From Pseudooceanicola nanhaiensis DSM 18065 (GTDB lineage: Bacteria; Pseudomonadota; Alphaproteobacteria; Rhodobacterales; Rhodobacteraceae), in NCBI RefSeq assembly GCF_000688295.1, contig NZ_JHZF01000015.1, forward strand, positions 1 to 64,000: a stretch of DNA of 64,000 nucleotides, given 5' to 3'. Below, piece after piece: positions 18,264 to 27,369 of this stretch (positions within the stretch are counted from its first letter, which is position 1; each line of letters begins with the position of its first letter). The notes beneath the pieces are model-generated. The model worked only from the letters and a program-made list of their open reading frames with translations, did no database searches and had not been told where the DNA came from. The position numbers and the translations under genes are program-made.

Positions 18264-18398
18264 TCAGAAGTGCCGGATCTGGAATTCGGCCGGGATCTGC
18301 ACCGCGTGGCGCGGCGCCGGGCTTTCGGTGAGCGTGCCGAGGATGGGCAGGACGCAGAGCGCCAGGGTCGCGAGGATCAGGAAATGCATGCGGGTCAT
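18264..18398 (-). CDS. small membrane or secreted protein, 44 aa
   Basis: The small ORF begins MTRMHFLILATLALCVLPIL, a hydrophobic helix or signal peptide, followed by a short polar tail ending QIRHF. It lies five bases after the convergent dacB stop and has no strong Shine-Dalgarno site. Codon use fits local genes (GC-rich third positions). No family is recognised. It could be a single-pass peptide; it may also be chance. Confidence 0.5.
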   Translation of the reverse strand: MTRMHFLILATLALCVLPILGTLTESPAPRHAVQIPAEFQIRHF

Positions 18399-18514
18399 GG
18401 GAGCACCGGAAAATGGATGCTCCCACTCTGCGCCGCGCCGGACATTGCGGCAATTCGGGTTTTCCCGACCTTGCAGAAATCCGCCCGCCGTGGCCTGAAA
18501 GCGCCGGTTTCTGC

Positions 18515-18940
18515 CTATTCGGTAAGATGCCGGGCCCGGGCGCCGCGTTCGATGGCCGCCGCGACGAGCCGTTCAAGCTCCAGCTCGTAGCGCACTTCCT
18601 CGAGGAACCGCAGCTCGGCCTCGCGCAGCACGCCGTCCGCCGCGGCGACGTCGCAGCAGAGCGCGTAGGCCGTTTCGAACAGCCGCGCCGGCAGGCTTTC
18701 CCGGATCAGGCCGAAGAGCGCGTCGAGCCCGTCCTCTTCCGAGAAGAGGTCGATGACCATCTGGCTCACCGTCTGGATGCGGTCGGTGTCGTAATGCCCG
18801 AAGATCGGCAGGGTGTTCACCGCGTCCTCGATCTTGACCAGCTCCATCGTGCGGACGTTCTCGTCCGACAGGGAGACCGCGATCATCAGAGCGACGAGGC
18901 AGTCCTGGGCCGTCAGGCTGTGGGTTTCGGTCTCGGTCAT
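18515..18940 (-). CDS. TerB family protein (tellurite-resistance fold)
   Basis: The 141-residue all-helical protein has the TerB-like pattern: VALMIAVSLSDENVRTMELVKIE near the N-terminus and CDVAAADGVLREAELRFLEEV near the C-terminus, where the acidic DG.L...E motif could bind a metal. The start at 18940 follows GAGG. No other ter genes are nearby, so tellurite resistance is not implied. Many alphaproteobacteria carry such lone TerB proteins of unknown role. Confidence 0.85.
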   Translation of the reverse strand: MTETETHSLTAQDCLVALMIAVSLSDENVRTMELVKIEDAVNTLPIFGHYDTDRIQTVSQMVIDLFSEEDGLDALFGLIRESLPARLFETAYALCCDVAAADGVLREAELRFLEEVRYELELERLVAAAIERGARARHLTE

Positions 18941-19050
18941 GGGGATCCTCGTCACATGTGTTGCAGCGCAGAATATTGACCCGGCGCGAGGCGGGCAATA
19001 GGTAGCGCCCCTGTCCCCGGTGAGTCCCGGGCCCTCCAGGAGTTTGAGCC

Positions 19051-20625
19051 ATGACCAATATGCGTGACGCCGCGATGAATTCGAAGGCCTGGCCTTTCGA
19101 AGAGGCCCGCGCCCTGCTCAAACGTTACGAGAAGGCCCCACCCGAGAAGGGCTACGTGCTGTTCGAGACGGGCTACGGCCCGAGCGGATTGCCGCATATC
19201 GGCACCTTCGGCGAAGTGCTGCGGACGACGATGATCCGCCGCGCCTTCGAGGTGATCTCGGACATCCCGACCCGGCTGATCTGCTTCTCGGACGACATGG
19301 ACGGGATGCGGAAGGTGCCGGGCAACGTGCCGAACCAGGAGCGGCTGGCGGAGGATCTGCAACGCCCGCTGACGAGCGTCTACGACCCGTTCGAGGAATT
19401 CGAGAGCTTCGGGCACCACAACAACGCGATGCTGCGCCGCTTCCTCGACACCTTCGGGTTCGAGTACGAATTCTATTCGGCGACCGAATTCTACAAGTCG
19501 GGCCAGTTCGACGAGGTGCTCAAGCGCGCGGTCGAACGCTACGACGACATCATGAAGGTCATGCTGAAATCGCTCCGCGAAGAGCGCCAGCAGACCTATT
19601 CCTGCTTCCTGCCGATCCACCCGGAGACCGGGCGCGTGCTTTACGTGCCGATGAAGAAGGTCGATGCGGAAACCTACACGATCACCTTCGACGATCCGGA
19701 CGGCCGCGAATGGACGCTGCCGGTGACGGGCGGCAACGTGAAGCTCCAGTGGAAGCCCGACTTCGGTGCCCGCTGGGCCGCGCTCGACGTCGATTTCGAG
19801 ATGTACGGCAAGGATCACAGCACCAACACGCCGATCTACGACCGGATCTGCGAGATCCTCGGCGGCCGGAAGCCGAACCATTTCACCTACGAGCTTTTCC
19901 TCGACGACAAGGGCGAGAAGATCTCGAAATCGAAGGGCAACGGTCTGTCGATCGACGAATGGCTGTCCTACGCCTCGACCGAGAGCCTGTCCTACTTCAT
20001 GTACCAGAAGCCCAAGACGGCGAAGCGGATGCATTTCGACGTGATCCCGCGGGCGATGGACGAATACCACCAGCAGCTCCGCGCCTACCCGGACCAGACC
20101 GACGAACAGAAGGTTGCGAACCCGGTCTTCCACATCCACGGCCACAACGTGCCCGCCTCGGACATGGTCGTGTCGTTCTCCATGCTGCTGAACCTCGCCT
20201 CGGTTGCGTCGGCCGAGGACAAGGAGACGCTCTGGGGCTTCATTCGCCGCTACGCGCCGGAGGCCACGCCCGAGACCCATCCGGGGCTGGATGCCGCGGC
20301 GGGATACGCCGTCCGCTACTTCAACGATTTCGTGAAGCCGGAGAAGGTCTATCGCCTGCCGACCGACCTCGAACGGCAGGCGCTGGTCGAGCTGCGCGAT
20401 GCGCTGAAGGACTGGGGCGGGCCGATGGATGCCGAAGAGCTGCAGGGGCTGGTCTTCGCGGTCGGACGCGAGAAGTTCGATCCGCTGCGCGACTGGTTCA
20501 AGGCGCTCTACGAGGTGCTCCTCGGCGCCAGCCAGGGTCCGCGGTTCGGCGGCTTCATCGCGCTCTACGGCGTGCAGGAGACGGTCCAGCTGATCGACAG
20601 GGCGCTCGACGGCGACTTCGCCTGA
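19051..20625 (+). CDS. lysK: lysyl-tRNA synthetase, class I
   Basis: The 524-residue enzyme has the class I signatures: HIGH-type [12 protein letters not shown] near residues 46-57 and KMSKS-type KISKSKGNG near residue 292. Length and the N-terminal [14 protein letters not shown] match archaeal-type class I LysRS rather than the class II lysS of most bacteria. Class I LysRS is the normal form in Rhodobacterales. It charges tRNA-Lys with lysine in the cytosol. The start at 19051 follows AGGAG with 8 nt spacing. Confidence 0.96.
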   Translation: MTNMRDAAMNSKAWPFEEARALLKRYEKAPPEKGYVLFETGYGPSGLPHIGTFGEVLRTTMIRRAFEVISDIPTRLICFSDDMDGMRKVPGNVPNQERLAEDLQRPLTSVYDPFEEFESFGHHNNAMLRRFLDTFGFEYEFYSATEFYKSGQFDEVLKRAVERYDDIMKVMLKSLREERQQTYSCFLPIHPETGRVLYVPMKKVDAETYTITFDDPDGREWTLPVTGGNVKLQWKPDFGARWAALDVDFEMYGKDHSTNTPIYDRICEILGGRKPNHFTYELFLDDKGEKISKSKGNGLSIDEWLSYASTESLSYFMYQKPKTAKRMHFDVIPRAMDEYHQQLRAYPDQTDEQKVANPVFHIHGHNVPASDMVVSFSMLLNLASVASAEDKETLWGFIRRYAPEATPETHPGLDAAAGYAVRYFNDFVKPEKVYRLPTDLERQALVELRDALKDWGGPMDAEELQGLVFAVGREKFDPLRDWFKALYEVLLGASQGPRFGGFIALYGVQETVQLIDRALDGDFA

Positions 20626-20712
20626 CCTCGCAGGGGGCTGCGCCGCGGCCCCCGGACCCGCCGTGCCAGTGTGCTTCCGTGGGGTCATGGGGGTCGTAAT
20701 TCGCACCAAAGG

Positions 20713-20739
20713 GTTGAGTTGATTGACAATCATCTCAAC
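20713..20739. promoter_or_regulatory. 27-bp palindromic operator before the DUF4336 gene
   Basis: The site reads GTTGAG-T-TGATTG-A-CAATCA-T-CTCAAC. All 24 bases outside the centre and one mirrored pair of positions are complementary. It is AT-rich in a GC-rich background and contains TTGACA (20723-20728), a perfect -35 hexamer. It lies 59 bp before the probable start at 20798. A TetR- or MarR-type repressor is likely; the regulator is not adjacent. Confidence 0.7.
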
Positions 20740-20797
20740 GACAGGTTGGTTGCCGGAGTCGGGCGCTCAAACGCCCGTTCGAGCGAAAGGACCAGCC

Positions 20798-21529
20798 TTG
20801 ACGACCGGATACGAACCGCTCGACATCCCGAAGCCGATCGCCGACGACATCTGGATCGTCGACGGTCCGGCCATCAAGTTCTACGGGATGCCCTTTTCGA
20901 CCCGCATGACGGTGGTGCGCCTGTCGGACGGGGGGCTCTGGCTGCATTCCCCGATCCGCCTGACAGATGCGCTGAAGGAGCGGATCACGGCCCTGGGGCC
21001 GGTACGCGAGCTGATCGCGCCGAGCGTCATCCACTACGCCTATCTGACGGAGTGGAAACGCGCCTTTCCCGAGGCGACGGCCTGGATCGCGCCGGGCGTG
21101 GAGGCGCGGGCGCGGAAGCACCACATCCCGCTGGAATTCGACCGGCACCTTGCAGGCGCCGTGCCCGGCTGGTCGAAGGATTTCGACTGGCTGATCGTGC
21201 GCGGCAGCAAGGTCGTGCAGGAGTCGGTGTTCCACCACCGCGCCAGCCGGACCCTGATCCTGACGGACCTGATGGAGAATTTCGAGCGCAGCAAGAAACC
21301 GTGGTGGATGTGGCCGATGATCCGCATGGCGGGTATCGGCGCGCCGCGGGGCGGGATGCCGCGGGACATGCGCATGACCTTCGCCGGCAACGAGGATCTG
21401 CTGCGCGAGGACGTCCTGCGGATGATCCTGTGGAACCCGAAGCGTGTCATCCTGGCCCACGGCAAGTGGTTCGAGGCGGACGGCGCGATCGAGATGAAAC
21501 GCTCGTTCCGGTGGCTGCTCGAGGAGTGA
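20798..21529 (+). CDS. DUF4336 domain-containing protein
   Basis: This 243-residue protein has the DUF4336 pattern: GPAIKFYGMPFSTRMTVVRL, WLHSPIRLT, PSVIHYAYLTEWKRAFP, and a C-terminal VILAHGKWF. The fold is a relative of metallo-beta-lactamases with altered metal ligands; activity is unknown. A TTG at 20798 is the likely start because AAAGGA lies 6 nt upstream; a TTG at 20723 is part of the palindrome. The strong palindrome upstream implies tight regulation, possibly in response to a small molecule. Confidence 0.85.
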   Translation: MTTGYEPLDIPKPIADDIWIVDGPAIKFYGMPFSTRMTVVRLSDGGLWLHSPIRLTDALKERITALGPVRELIAPSVIHYAYLTEWKRAFPEATAWIAPGVEARARKHHIPLEFDRHLAGAVPGWSKDFDWLIVRGSKVVQESVFHHRASRTLILTDLMENFERSKKPWWMWPMIRMAGIGAPRGGMPRDMRMTFAGNEDLLREDVLRMILWNPKRVILAHGKWFEADGAIEMKRSFRWLLEE

Positions 21530-21545
21530 CGCCCCCGGGCGGCGC

Positions 21546-22445
21546 TCAGCGTCCCTTGCGCCAGAGCCGGTACCAGCCGGTCCAGCGGGCGGCCAGTGCC
21601 TGCCCGGGTTCGCCGAAGAGACGGTCGGACAGGGGGAAGGCCTCGGCCATGATCTCGGCCTGCCGCCGCTCGGCGAGGCCGGTGAAGGTCGCGCGGGCGG
21701 ACATGTCGTTGGGACGCTCCAGCGCCCGGCATTCGGCCGAGAGCAGCGACAGGTCGCGATGCTCGCCCAGCAGATCCTCGAGCCGTTTGCTCTGCGCCAG
21801 CCGCACCTCCATCACCTCGGGCCAGACGGGGGCGAGGATCTGCGCGTGGTAGCGGTGGTATTTCGCCCGCTTGCGCCATTCATGCAGCCGGTCCTCGGTC
21901 AGCTTCCTGCGGGCCCGCGCGGTGGCCTTTCCGGCCCGGTCGTAGGTCTTCACGAGACCCGCCGCGATCGCCTCCGCGTCCCGCTCCTTCAGCGACCACT
22001 TGTCGATCCGGCCCCGGACCGTCGCGATCTGGTCTCCGAAGGCCTCGAGCGCGTCGAAGGTGGCCGGGTCGCCCGCGATCTCCTTGTGCTGAAGCGTCAG
22101 CGCCCCCCGGAACGAGGCGAAGGGCTGGCGGGGCTGGTCGGGATAACGGTCCAGCAGCGCGTCGTAGGCCTCCAGCAGCGTGCCGCGGTCGCGCAGCGGC
22201 GACAGCAGCCGCGCGGCATCGCGCAGCGCCCGGTTCTCGGTCGAATAGGCGGGCAGGGCGGGGCGGATCAGGCGCAGCAGGCCGCGGGTCTTCTTCACCT
22301 TCTTCCGCGCGGTGTGGATCGTCTCGGCCAGAGTCTCGCCGGTCTCCGTCGTGACCGCCTCGAGCGCGGCGTCGAGCTGGCTGCGCGCGATGCGGCGCAT
22401 CTCTTTCGTCAGCGACTTCTCGGGCGATTTCAGTCGATAGGCCAT
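21546..22445 (-). CDS. CHAD domain-containing protein
   Basis: The 299-residue protein is alpha-helical with many conserved basic residues and the CHAD hallmarks IHTARKKVKKTRGLLRLIRP and LHEWRKRAKYHRYH. CHAD domains bind polyphosphate and target polyP granules. No CYTH domain is fused and no polyphosphate kinase is nearby. It is convergent with the DUF4336 gene. The polyP-binding role is by family. Confidence 0.9.
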   Translation of the reverse strand: MAYRLKSPEKSLTKEMRRIARSQLDAALEAVTTETGETLAETIHTARKKVKKTRGLLRLIRPALPAYSTENRALRDAARLLSPLRDRGTLLEAYDALLDRYPDQPRQPFASFRGALTLQHKEIAGDPATFDALEAFGDQIATVRGRIDKWSLKERDAEAIAAGLVKTYDRAGKATARARRKLTEDRLHEWRKRAKYHRYHAQILAPVWPEVMEVRLAQSKRLEDLLGEHRDLSLLSAECRALERPNDMSARATFTGLAERRQAEIMAEAFPLSDRLFGEPGQALAARWTGWYRLWRKGR

Positions 22446-22527
22446 GTGGTTCGGTCTTTCCCTTCCGCGGAAATGAAACCATGCGCCGGCGGGGCCCGTA
22501 TCTCAAGGCACAAACCGGAGGTGACCC

Positions 22528-22929
22528 ATGCGACGTTTCCTGACGGCACTGGCGATCTGGCTGGCCGCGGCCATCCCGGCGGCCGCCCAGCAGACCGAGA
22601 TCGAGACGGTGATCGCCGACCAGTTCGAACGCTTCCGCGCCGACGATTTCGCGGCCGCCTTCGAACATGCCAGCCCGACCATCCGCGGCCTCTTCGGCAC
22701 GCCCGAGAATTTCGGCGCCATGGTCCGGAACGGTTATCCGATGGTCCACCGGCCGAAGTCCTTCCGCTTCCTCGACCTCGGCGAGGGGCGGCGTGGCCTG
22801 CGCCAGATCGTCGAGGTCGAGGACATCGCCGGCCGCCGCCACCTGCTGGCCTACGAGATGATCGAGACCGAAAACGGCTGGAAGATCAACGGCGTGCAGC
22901 TTCTGCCGCCGCCCGACGTGGCGGCCTGA
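22528..22929 (+). CDS. DUF4864 domain-containing exported protein
   Basis: The 133-residue protein has a signal peptide (RFLTALAIWLAAAIPAAAQ, cleavage after about residue 21) and a small alpha+beta domain with SPTIRGLFGTPENFGAMVRN and a C-terminal YEMIETENGWKINGVQL. The latter resembles SnoaL/NTF2-like DUF4864 proteins. Function is unknown; location is probably periplasmic. The GGAGG site before the ATG supports the start. Confidence 0.85.
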   Translation: MRRFLTALAIWLAAAIPAAAQQTEIETVIADQFERFRADDFAAAFEHASPTIRGLFGTPENFGAMVRNGYPMVHRPKSFRFLDLGEGRRGLRQIVEVEDIAGRRHLLAYEMIETENGWKINGVQLLPPPDVAA

Positions 22930-23043
22930 AGCGTTGCGCCGGGACGGGCCGGCGCGCGGTGGCGGCAGGGCGCGTTAAGCCGGCTCTGCTAGCTCCCTCT
23001 TCCTGACGGGTCCGGGCGCGGACCGCTTGGGAAAGGGACAGCG

Positions 23044-25335
23044 ATGAACAAGGCGATCACCGACGGGATTCTCTTCATGCCCCCCGCCTTCGCGGCGGGG
23101 CTCGGCGATTGGTCGAAGGGCGACGGCACCGCGGGGTCCGACACCTATGACGGCGACGTCGCCGCCGCGCTGGTGTCGGCGGATGCGGATTTCGGCGGCT
23201 GCCTCGAACTGCTGAAGGGCAGCGCGACCCAGAAGCTGCGCTACATGGGCGAGACGCCGATCCTGCCGGGCTGCTACCTGCGGGTCACCGCCCGGGTGAA
23301 GGCGGTCAGCGGCAACCTGCCTTCGGTCCGGATCGCGGGCTGGGCGGGCGATGGCGCGGACAGCCACGTGACCGGGCTGGTCGAGGCCGGGCCCGCCGTG
23401 CCGCTCACGCAATACGGCGAGGTGGTCGAAGTGTCGGCCATCGTCGGCACCGGCAACCGGCAGGGGGTGGACATGGTCTGGGGCACCGCCCCGGTCTACG
23501 GCCATTTCGGGCTGGACCTCACCGGCCCGAACGGCGGGGTGGTGCGGATCGACGACCTGGTCATCGAGGACGTGACCGAGCTCTTCCTGCGCAAGATGAT
23601 GCCTTGGGTCGACGTGCGCGATTTCGGGGCCCTCGGCGACGGCGTCACCGACGACCTGCCCGCCTTCGAGGCGGCGGATGCCGCGGCGGAGGGCCGGCTC
23701 GTCATGGTGTCGGAGGGGACTTATTTCCTCGGCGGGTCGCTGACGCTCGACAGCCGGGTGCAGTTCGAGGGCACGGTGGTGATGGCGGCGGGCTCGATCC
23801 TGTCGCTGACCCGCAACTTCGACCTGCCCAGCTACATCGACGCCTTCGGCGACGAGGAGCTGGCCTTCCGCAAGGCGTTCCAGTCGCTCCTCAACGACAG
23901 CCAGCACGAGAGCCTCGACATGTGCGGCCGCCGGGTCATCGTCACCGGGCCGATCGACATGGCGGCAGCGGTGGCCAACAAGACCACGTTCTCGACCCGG
24001 CGTCACATCCGGAACGGCCAGTTCGACGCGGCGGAGACCAGCGCGTGGGACACCGACACCGTGACCAGCCAGGCCAGCTATTCGCCCGCCTCGGCGCTGA
24101 AGCTGACCAACGTGGTGAACGTGGCCAACGTGCAGGTCGGATCGCTCGTCACCGGCAACGGCGTCGGGCGCGAGGTCTACGTCCGCGACCGCAACGTCGG
24201 CGCGCAGGAGATCACCCTCTCGGCGCCGCTCCACGACGCGGCGGGGACCCAGACCTATACCTTCCGTCGTTTCAAATACATGCTGGATTTCAGCGGCTTC
24301 GACGATTTCGACAAGTTCTCAATGTCGGATATCGAGTTCCGCCTCTCGGGGCGCTGTTCGGGGATCCTGCTGCCGCCCTCGGGGCTGATCTTCCACGTGC
24401 GCGACTGCGTCATCAACAAGCCGAAGGACCGCGGCATCACCAGCCACGGGGAGGGCTGTCAGGGCATGCTGATCGACCGCTGCCAGTTCCTCAGCGACGA
24501 GGGCGGGGTGAAGAGCGCCGACCGCGTCTCGATCGCGCTCAATGCCAATGCCAACGACGTGAAGCTCCGCGACAACCGGATCGTGCAGTTCCGGCATTTC
24601 GCGGTGCTGGCCGGCACCGGCACGATCATCACCGGCAACCACTGGTTCCAGGGCGATGACGAGAACAACGCGGTGCGCACCCCGGGCCTCGTGCTGACGC
24701 ACCCGAACACGCGGGCGACGATCAACGGCAATTATGTGGACAACTGCTTCATCGAATGGGGCAACGAACACGACGCGGCGCCCGGCTTCTCGTCGGAATT
24801 CTCGTTCTCCGGGCTCTCGGTCACGGACAACGTCTTCCTGTGTTCGGATGTCGCGCCATGGTTCACCTTCCTCGTGGTGAAGCCCTACGGCGCCGGGCAC
24901 TTCCTGAACGGCCTGGCGGTGACCGGCAACATCTTCCGCGTGATCCACGGCGAGATCGACCGGGTCGAGAGCGTCGACACCTCCTTCGCCGATCTCGATT
25001 ACGACCGCTGCAAGAACGTGACCTTCTCGGACAACATGTTCAACTCGGTCACGGTGGGCGTGGTGAACCCGGTGCTGATCCGTCACGACCAGGCGAGCGT
25101 CTCGGACACCTGGACCGTCGATTGCGCGCCGAAGCTGCCCTTCGGGGGCTGGGCGCAGACGGTCGAGGGGGTCGTCGCCAACGGCAGGATCGAGCGGTCC
25201 GGCGGCACCGGGCACTGGGGCCTGCCCTACGTGAAGCTGCGGGAGGGCGCGAACCGGGACCAGGTGACGCTCAACTGGGAGGTGCCGGTTTCGGGCACCG
25301 TCTCGGTCATCGTGCGGATGGACGACGCGCTCTGA
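23044..25335 (+). CDS. glycosyl hydrolase family 28-related beta-helix protein
   Basis: The 763-residue protein has no signal peptide. Residues 1-185 form a beta-sandwich-like domain (FGGCLELLKGSATQKLRYMG, LRVTARVKAVSGNLPSVRIA). Residue 197 onward starts with DVRDFGALGDGVTDDLPAF, the hallmark of pectate-lyase-3/GH28-related right-handed beta-helices, and repeated strand patterns continue to about 680. Such proteins are common in Rhodobacteraceae and include phage tailspike-like and gene-transfer-agent head-spike-like forms. No phage or GTA genes adjoin it. It could bind or degrade surface polysaccharide. The start at 23044 follows AAAGGGA. Confidence 0.82.
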   Translation: MNKAITDGILFMPPAFAAGLGDWSKGDGTAGSDTYDGDVAAALVSADADFGGCLELLKGSATQKLRYMGETPILPGCYLRVTARVKAVSGNLPSVRIAGWAGDGADSHVTGLVEAGPAVPLTQYGEVVEVSAIVGTGNRQGVDMVWGTAPVYGHFGLDLTGPNGGVVRIDDLVIEDVTELFLRKMMPWVDVRDFGALGDGVTDDLPAFEAADAAAEGRLVMVSEGTYFLGGSLTLDSRVQFEGTVVMAAGSILSLTRNFDLPSYIDAFGDEELAFRKAFQSLLNDSQHESLDMCGRRVIVTGPIDMAAAVANKTTFSTRRHIRNGQFDAAETSAWDTDTVTSQASYSPASALKLTNVVNVANVQVGSLVTGNGVGREVYVRDRNVGAQEITLSAPLHDAAGTQTYTFRRFKYMLDFSGFDDFDKFSMSDIEFRLSGRCSGILLPPSGLIFHVRDCVINKPKDRGITSHGEGCQGMLIDRCQFLSDEGGVKSADRVSIALNANANDVKLRDNRIVQFRHFAVLAGTGTIITGNHWFQGDDENNAVRTPGLVLTHPNTRATINGNYVDNCFIEWGNEHDAAPGFSSEFSFSGLSVTDNVFLCSDVAPWFTFLVVKPYGAGHFLNGLAVTGNIFRVIHGEIDRVESVDTSFADLDYDRCKNVTFSDNMFNSVTVGVVNPVLIRHDQASVSDTWTVDCAPKLPFGGWAQTVEGVVANGRIERSGGTGHWGLPYVKLREGANRDQVTLNWEVPVSGTVSVIVRMDDAL

Positions 25336-25824
25336 TCAGGCGGCCAGATCCGCGGGCGTCAGGCGGTAGGCGCGGGCGAAGCCGCCGTTGAGATGGGCGG
25401 CGGTCACCTCGAAGGTGACGTGGAAGAAATCCTGGAAGCCCGAGTAGAGCTTCGCCTTCGGGCGCAGCGCAAGGTAGCGTGCGGCGAGCTCGGTATGCCC
25501 GGGCTCGCCCTGCCGCGTGGCATGCGCCCGGCACATCAGCGTCAGGCGCGGATGGGTCAGCGGATCGCCGCGCGGGCCCGGCTCTCCGACCAGCAGCGAG
25601 CAGGCGTCGTTCCGCTTCAGCGCCTGCGCATGGGCGGAGAGGTCGGAGATCAGCGTCAGCGGCGCGCCCGACGAGGTGGTGGCGATGGCGATGCGCGTGA
25701 CCATCGGACCGCCCGTCTCCGGGTCGATGACGCCGAGCGCGGCGAAGGTGGCGTCGCGCAGGAGCGTGCGGGCGAGGGCGCGCGCCTCGGCGTCGGTTTC
25801 GCGGATGGGATCGGTCACGGTCAT
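25336..25824 (-). CDS. HugZ-like pyridoxamine 5'-phosphate oxidase-fold protein
   Basis: The 162-residue protein has a split-barrel FMN/heme-binding fold: LLRDATFAALGVIDPETGGP, LISDLSAHAQALKRNDACSLLVGE, and a C-terminal LNGGFARAYRL close to the HugZ signature. HugZ proteins degrade or bind heme in other bacteria; here no heme-uptake genes are adjacent, so the role is uncertain. Its stop abuts the stop of the convergent beta-helix gene with no gap. Confidence 0.85.
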   Translation of the reverse strand: MTVTDPIRETDAEARALARTLLRDATFAALGVIDPETGGPMVTRIAIATTSSGAPLTLISDLSAHAQALKRNDACSLLVGEPGPRGDPLTHPRLTLMCRAHATRQGEPGHTELAARYLALRPKAKLYSGFQDFFHVTFEVTAAHLNGGFARAYRLTPADLAA

Positions 25825-25860
25825 GCGGCGGAGCCTAGTGCGGACCCGCGGGAATGACCA

Positions 25861-26511
25861 TCAGAACTCTGTCCAGATCCCCAGCTTCAGCCGGTAGTCC
25901 CGGTCCGGCGTGATCCCGGTCGACAGCCCGGTATCGAACCACAGGCGGTTGGTCAGCCGGACGGCGAGCGAGCTTTCGCCGCGCAGGTGGAGCGTCCCGC
26001 CACGGGCCCTGTAGGCGAAGAGCTGCACGTAGGACCGCATCCGCGGGGTCGGGGCGAGGCCGAGCGTCAGGTCGATCTTGCCGGCCTGGTCGGTGCGGGT
26101 GATCTCGGCCCCGAGCATCGCCTCGGCCCAGCCGGGAGCGCCGCGGAGGCGGAAGCTCCGGCCCAGGGTCAGCCGGGGCGACACGGCCGCCACGCCGTCG
26201 AGGCGGCCCGCCCCGAGTGCGGCGTCGATCTGCCATGCCCCCTGCGGCGGCAGGAGCGACAAGCGGTAGAAGCCGAGCGCCTTGACCACCCGCCCGCGTG
26301 CGGTGTCGAGTTCGAGCGTGAGGCCGCTGCGCGGCGTGACCCCGTAATCGAGGTAGAGCGACCCGCGGTAGGATGGTTCGGACGGCAGGGTGCCATCGGC
26401 CACCCGGGCGGCGAGGGCGGCGAAACCCTGCCCCGCGCCGCGCGGCCATGCGCCGGGCAGGGCGGGCGCGGCGGCGCAGAGGCAGATCAGGGTCAGGCAG
26501 AGGCGGAGCAT
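25861..26511 (-). CDS. putative outer-membrane beta-barrel protein, unknown function
   Basis: The 216-residue protein has a signal peptide (LRLCLTLICLCAAAPALPGA) and then alternating polar/hydrophobic strands such as SYRGSLYLDYG, RSGLTLELDTARG and RMRSYVQLFAYRARG. It ends in YRLKLGIWTEF; a C-terminal Phe after an amphipathic strand is the classic BAM recognition signature. No named family was recognised. An outer-membrane location is inference. It lies 37 bp upstream of the HugZ-like gene on the same strand, so the two may be cotranscribed. Confidence 0.75.
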   Translation of the reverse strand: MLRLCLTLICLCAAAPALPGAWPRGAGQGFAALAARVADGTLPSEPSYRGSLYLDYGVTPRSGLTLELDTARGRVVKALGFYRLSLLPPQGAWQIDAALGAGRLDGVAAVSPRLTLGRSFRLRGAPGWAEAMLGAEITRTDQAGKIDLTLGLAPTPRMRSYVQLFAYRARGGTLHLRGESSLAVRLTNRLWFDTGLSTGITPDRDYRLKLGIWTEF

Positions 26512-26591
26512 GGCGGGAGGCCCTCGGGACCCGCCAAGTCTCGGCCGCGTCGGTTAAGCGTTCGTTAATGCGTGCAGGCGGACAGCAGAAA

Positions 26592-26617
26592 GCCGGGCCG
26601 TGGAGGGACGGCCCGGC
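26592..26617 (-). terminator. terminator of the CtrA-like regulator gene
   Basis: A perfect 10-bp stem GCCGGGCCGT/ACGGCCCGGC has a 6-nt loop. On the minus strand it is followed by TTTCTG. It separates the regulator gene from the outer-membrane protein gene. Confidence 0.65.
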
Positions 26618-26676
26618 CTTCGGTCCGGTGCGGCGCAGTGGAGGGGCGAGAGAGGCGCGCCGCGGCCGGTCGTGCC

Positions 26677-27369
26677 TCAGGCCGCCACGAGCGCGTCGGC
26701 CAGAAGATTGATGCGGTAGCCCTGGCCGAAACTGGTCGCGATGAGCTGGGCCGGCGCGTCGAGGGTCGCGAGTTTCGCACGGATGCGGCAGATGTAGACG
26801 TCGAGGATCTTCCAGTCGGGCTCGTCCTCCCAGCCGTAAAGCCGGGTGATCAGCGCCTCGCGTCCGAGCAGGCGCCCGTTGGCGAGCGCGAGGGTCTCGA
26901 CCAGTTCGTATTCCAGCCGGGTGAGGTGGATCGAATGCCCGGCGAAGCTGACCCGGCGCCGGTCGAAGTCGATGCGCAGGCCGCAGAACTCGGGCGTGGA
27001 GGAGGCGAAGCCGCGGGCCCGACGGGCGAAGGCACGCACCCGGGCGGCGATCTCGGCGCCGTCGAAGGGCCAGGCGATCACGTCGTCCGCCCCGATGGCG
27101 AGACCACGCAGGCGGTCACGGTGGGACACCTCGCGCGAGAACAGCAGGATCGGCAGCTGCGGGGCCCGGGAGCGCAGGCGGCGGATCAGGTCCGATCCGT
27201 CCATGTCGGGCAGGTCGGGGTCGAATAGCACCGCGTCGTACTGGCACTGGGCCACGTGGGTCAGCACGTCCTCGGCATCGGCGGCTTCGGAGACGAGGAA
27301 GCCTTCGTCGCGCATGAGCTTGGCGATCGTGGCCATGATCCAGCTGGTCTCGGTGATCAGGATGCGCAT
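26677..27369 (-). CDS. CtrA-like response regulator with degenerate receiver
   Basis: This is a 230-residue OmpR/PhoB-type protein. The C-terminal domain (RLEYELVETLALANGRLLGREALITRLYG, KILDVYICRIRAKL, GQGYR) resembles CtrA. In the receiver the phospho-acceptor Asp is kept (FDPDLPDMDG), but the acidic pocket has ITETS in place of an acidic pair such as EDD, and the conserved Lys position reads AWPF instead of xKPF. It may therefore act without, or with unusual, phosphorylation. The start is at 27369; the upstream in-frame extension has no homology. It is not ctrA itself. Confidence 0.85.
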   Translation of the reverse strand: MRILITETSWIMATIAKLMRDEGFLVSEAADAEDVLTHVAQCQYDAVLFDPDLPDMDGSDLIRRLRSRAPQLPILLFSREVSHRDRLRGLAIGADDVIAWPFDGAEIAARVRAFARRARGFASSTPEFCGLRIDFDRRRVSFAGHSIHLTRLEYELVETLALANGRLLGREALITRLYGWEDEPDWKILDVYICRIRAKLATLDAPAQLIATSFGQGYRINLLADALVAA

